From NCBI GenBank assembly GCA_913057725.1, contig CAJXOS010000063.1:1-34813 (forward strand): a stretch of 34,813 nucleotides of DNA. The letters run 5' to 3'. Of the stretch, positions 33,869-34,813 are shown piece after piece. Under the pieces are notes generated by a model, which made no database searches, was not told the DNA's origin, and saw only the letters and a program-made list of their open reading frames with translations. The stretch's first letter is position 1; every line of letters starts with the position of its first letter. The stretch comes from an uncultured Lewinella sp. (lineage in GTDB: Bacteria > Bacteroidota > Bacteroidia > Chitinophagales > Saprospiraceae). The translations under genes and the position numbers were made by a program.

Positions 33869-34483
33869 ATGGATTATCAGGCAGCTAAATCTTTCATTCT
33901 GGACAAGCTTCATTCGGAGCTATCAGATCAGCTGTTCTACCATGGGGTTCATCATACCTTAGATGTACTGGAGGTTGCTTCCGAGTTGTGTAGGGTTCTA
34001 GGCGTAAGTGCCTACGAGACCATCCTCCTCAAAACGGCTGCGTTATTCCATGACGCTGGTTTTACCGTAAGTAGTGAAGAGCATGAACAACTAGGCTGCG
34101 AAATTGCCCAGATACACTTGCCTGACTTTGGGTATTCTGACTTCGAGATCGAGAAAATTTGTGGTATGATTATGGCCACTAAGATTCCACAGTCCCCCAA
34201 GACCAAACTCGAAGAGATAATCTGTGATGCAGATCTCGACTACTTGGGGCGTACAGATTTTTATGAAATAGCTGCATCTCTGTTTGAAGAGCTACGCGCC
34301 TTTGATCGCATCAAAACGGAAGAGGAGTGGAATCGTATTCAAGTCCGGTTCCTCGAAAGCCATTCCTTCTTTACCAGGGTTAATATAGACCGCCGTCGGC
34401 CACAGAAACTCGTCTATCTCTCCAGCCTAAAAGACCTCGTGGCAACTTATGATGGTGACAACCGTCTTCCTGCAGGTCACTAA
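33869..34483 (+). CDS. HD-domain metal-dependent phosphohydrolase family protein
   Basis: HD proteins are metal-dependent phosphohydrolases, often acting on nucleotides or cyclic nucleotides. The 204-aa protein has the HD motif in order: YHGVHHTLDV (24-33) supplying the first His (28 or 29), His61-Asp62 in TAALFHDAGF, His72 in SSEEHEQLG, and Asp120/122 in CDADLDYLGR (119-128). No membrane helix or partner domain is visible. The specific substrate cannot be read from the sequence. The ATG at 33869 is supported by a weak -7 box 33 nt upstream and by the family-like start just before YHGVHHT. Confidence 0.88.
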   Translation: MDYQAAKSFILDKLHSELSDQLFYHGVHHTLDVLEVASELCRVLGVSAYETILLKTAALFHDAGFTVSSEEHEQLGCEIAQIHLPDFGYSDFEIEKICGMIMATKIPQSPKTKLEEIICDADLDYLGRTDFYEIAASLFEELRAFDRIKTEEEWNRIQVRFLESHSFFTRVNIDRRRPQKLVYLSSLKDLVATYDGDNRLPAGH

Positions 34484-34813
34484 TTTCCTTTATTTCATTG
34501 TGGGTAAAAAAATATTGCTGCCTGGCAGCGTTTCCAGGGGCTATGCCGTTTTAGTGTCAGTTTGATGATATAGGCGTTAACGCATACGCAGCCCCTACTT
34601 TACGCTCACTAGTTTAACCAACATTGATAAGGAAGGGGCTGCTTGCTTTTTTTAGGGACGCCATGAAATCAATTCTTCTCCCGTCATTCTTTCCCTCATC
34701 TATTTAGCTATCCTTTTCCAATTCTCGATTAACACCTTTATTTTCAATTCAAAAAAAATAACACCTCGTTTATATATGTATTAAAGGCACTTTCACGGGG
34801 CCTTTTCCGTTAT
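34484..34813. other. 330-bp gene-free end of the window
   Basis: It contains the terminator described separately (34588-34653) and a possible alternative arm at 34536-34542. The palindromes GCTG-CCTGG-CAGC (34517-34529) and GCGTTAACGC (34574-34583) are also present. From about 34655 the DNA is AT-rich with no supported open frame and one poly-A run. The next gene, if any, lies beyond the window. Confidence 0.5.
34588..34653 (+). terminator. Long-loop intrinsic terminator, possibly with an alternative fold
   Basis: GCAGCCCCT (34588-34596) pairs with AGGGGCTGC (34634-34642), a perfect 9-bp stem with a 37-nt loop, followed by TTGC and TTTTTTT (34647-34653). A second copy of AGGGGCT at 34536-34542 could pair with the same AGCCCCT arm (34590-34596) instead. 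This makes mutually exclusive anti-terminator and terminator forms possible. Confidence 0.6.

Noticed and set aside
33669..33962. 97-aa open frame overlapping the leader and start of the HD gene
   Set aside because: It is made of the long hairpin plus an out-of-frame reading of the HD gene start; no domain seen.

Overview
The window comes from a Bacteroidota chromosome, most likely a Saprospiria/Lewinella-like marine bacterium (the class-level placement is inference). The supporting signs are type IX secretion (T9SS) C-terminal sorting domains, a collagen-like protein with a C-terminal endosialidase-type chaperone, a three-gene periplasmic parvulin/SurA operon, many Sec-exported proteins and lipoproteins, absence of clear Shine-Dalgarno sequences, and a recurrent TAnnTTTG/TTCG-type -7 promoter box 21-37 nt before many start codons. 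No rRNA, tRNA, CRISPR array, transposase or phage gene was seen.

Layout. 1-5.8 kb (+): core genes: the tail of an unknown gene, mltG, a TIGR04282/DUF2064 glycosyltransferase-like gene with no standard start codon, carA, eno, a FtsB/DivIC-type division protein and sucD. 5.8-6.1 kb: repeat-rich intergenic DNA. 6.1-10.2 kb: an exported NTF2-like protein (+), then on the minus strand a SulP transporter, a tail-anchored unknown and an exported protein with a duplicated domain. 10.2-10.7 kb: a gene-free stretch with a promoter, a factor-independent terminator and structured-RNA candidates. 10.7-15.1 kb: a MATE exporter (+), an esterase lipoprotein (-), an AraC regulator and a class III PLP enzyme very like 2,2-dialkylglycine decarboxylase (+). 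15.2-19.4 kb (-): outer-membrane-protein chaperone operon (PpiC-like, SurA_N-like lipoprotein, SurA). 19.8-25.8 kb: a lipoprotein (-), a two-barrel outer-membrane protein (+), tadA (-), a large T9SS-secreted CotH/lamin-tail protein (+) and a DinB-like protein (+). 25.8-29.2 kb (+): a 58-aa glycine-zipper protein, a collagen-like S74 protein and a small T9SS cargo. 29.2-32.9 kb (-): two tandem paralogues with a signal peptide, MORN repeats, a caspase-like domain and an EF-hand-like loop. 33.1-34.5 kb (+): a DUF4920 lipoprotein, a long hairpin leader and an HD-domain protein, followed by a terminator that may have an alternative fold.

How the genes work together. The window is dominated by the cell envelope: peptidoglycan termination (MltG), division (FtsB-like), outer-membrane-protein folding (parvulins), and surface display (CotH protein, collagen-like fibre, T9SS cargo, MORN-caspases). 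The AraC/dialkylglycine decarboxylase pair looks like a small inducible amino-acid catabolic unit. The least ordinary items are the tandem exported caspase-MORN genes with their repeating C-x3-G-[DN]-C modules, the startless TIGR04282 gene next to a repeat tract, and several RNA-scale structures in the gene-free stretches.
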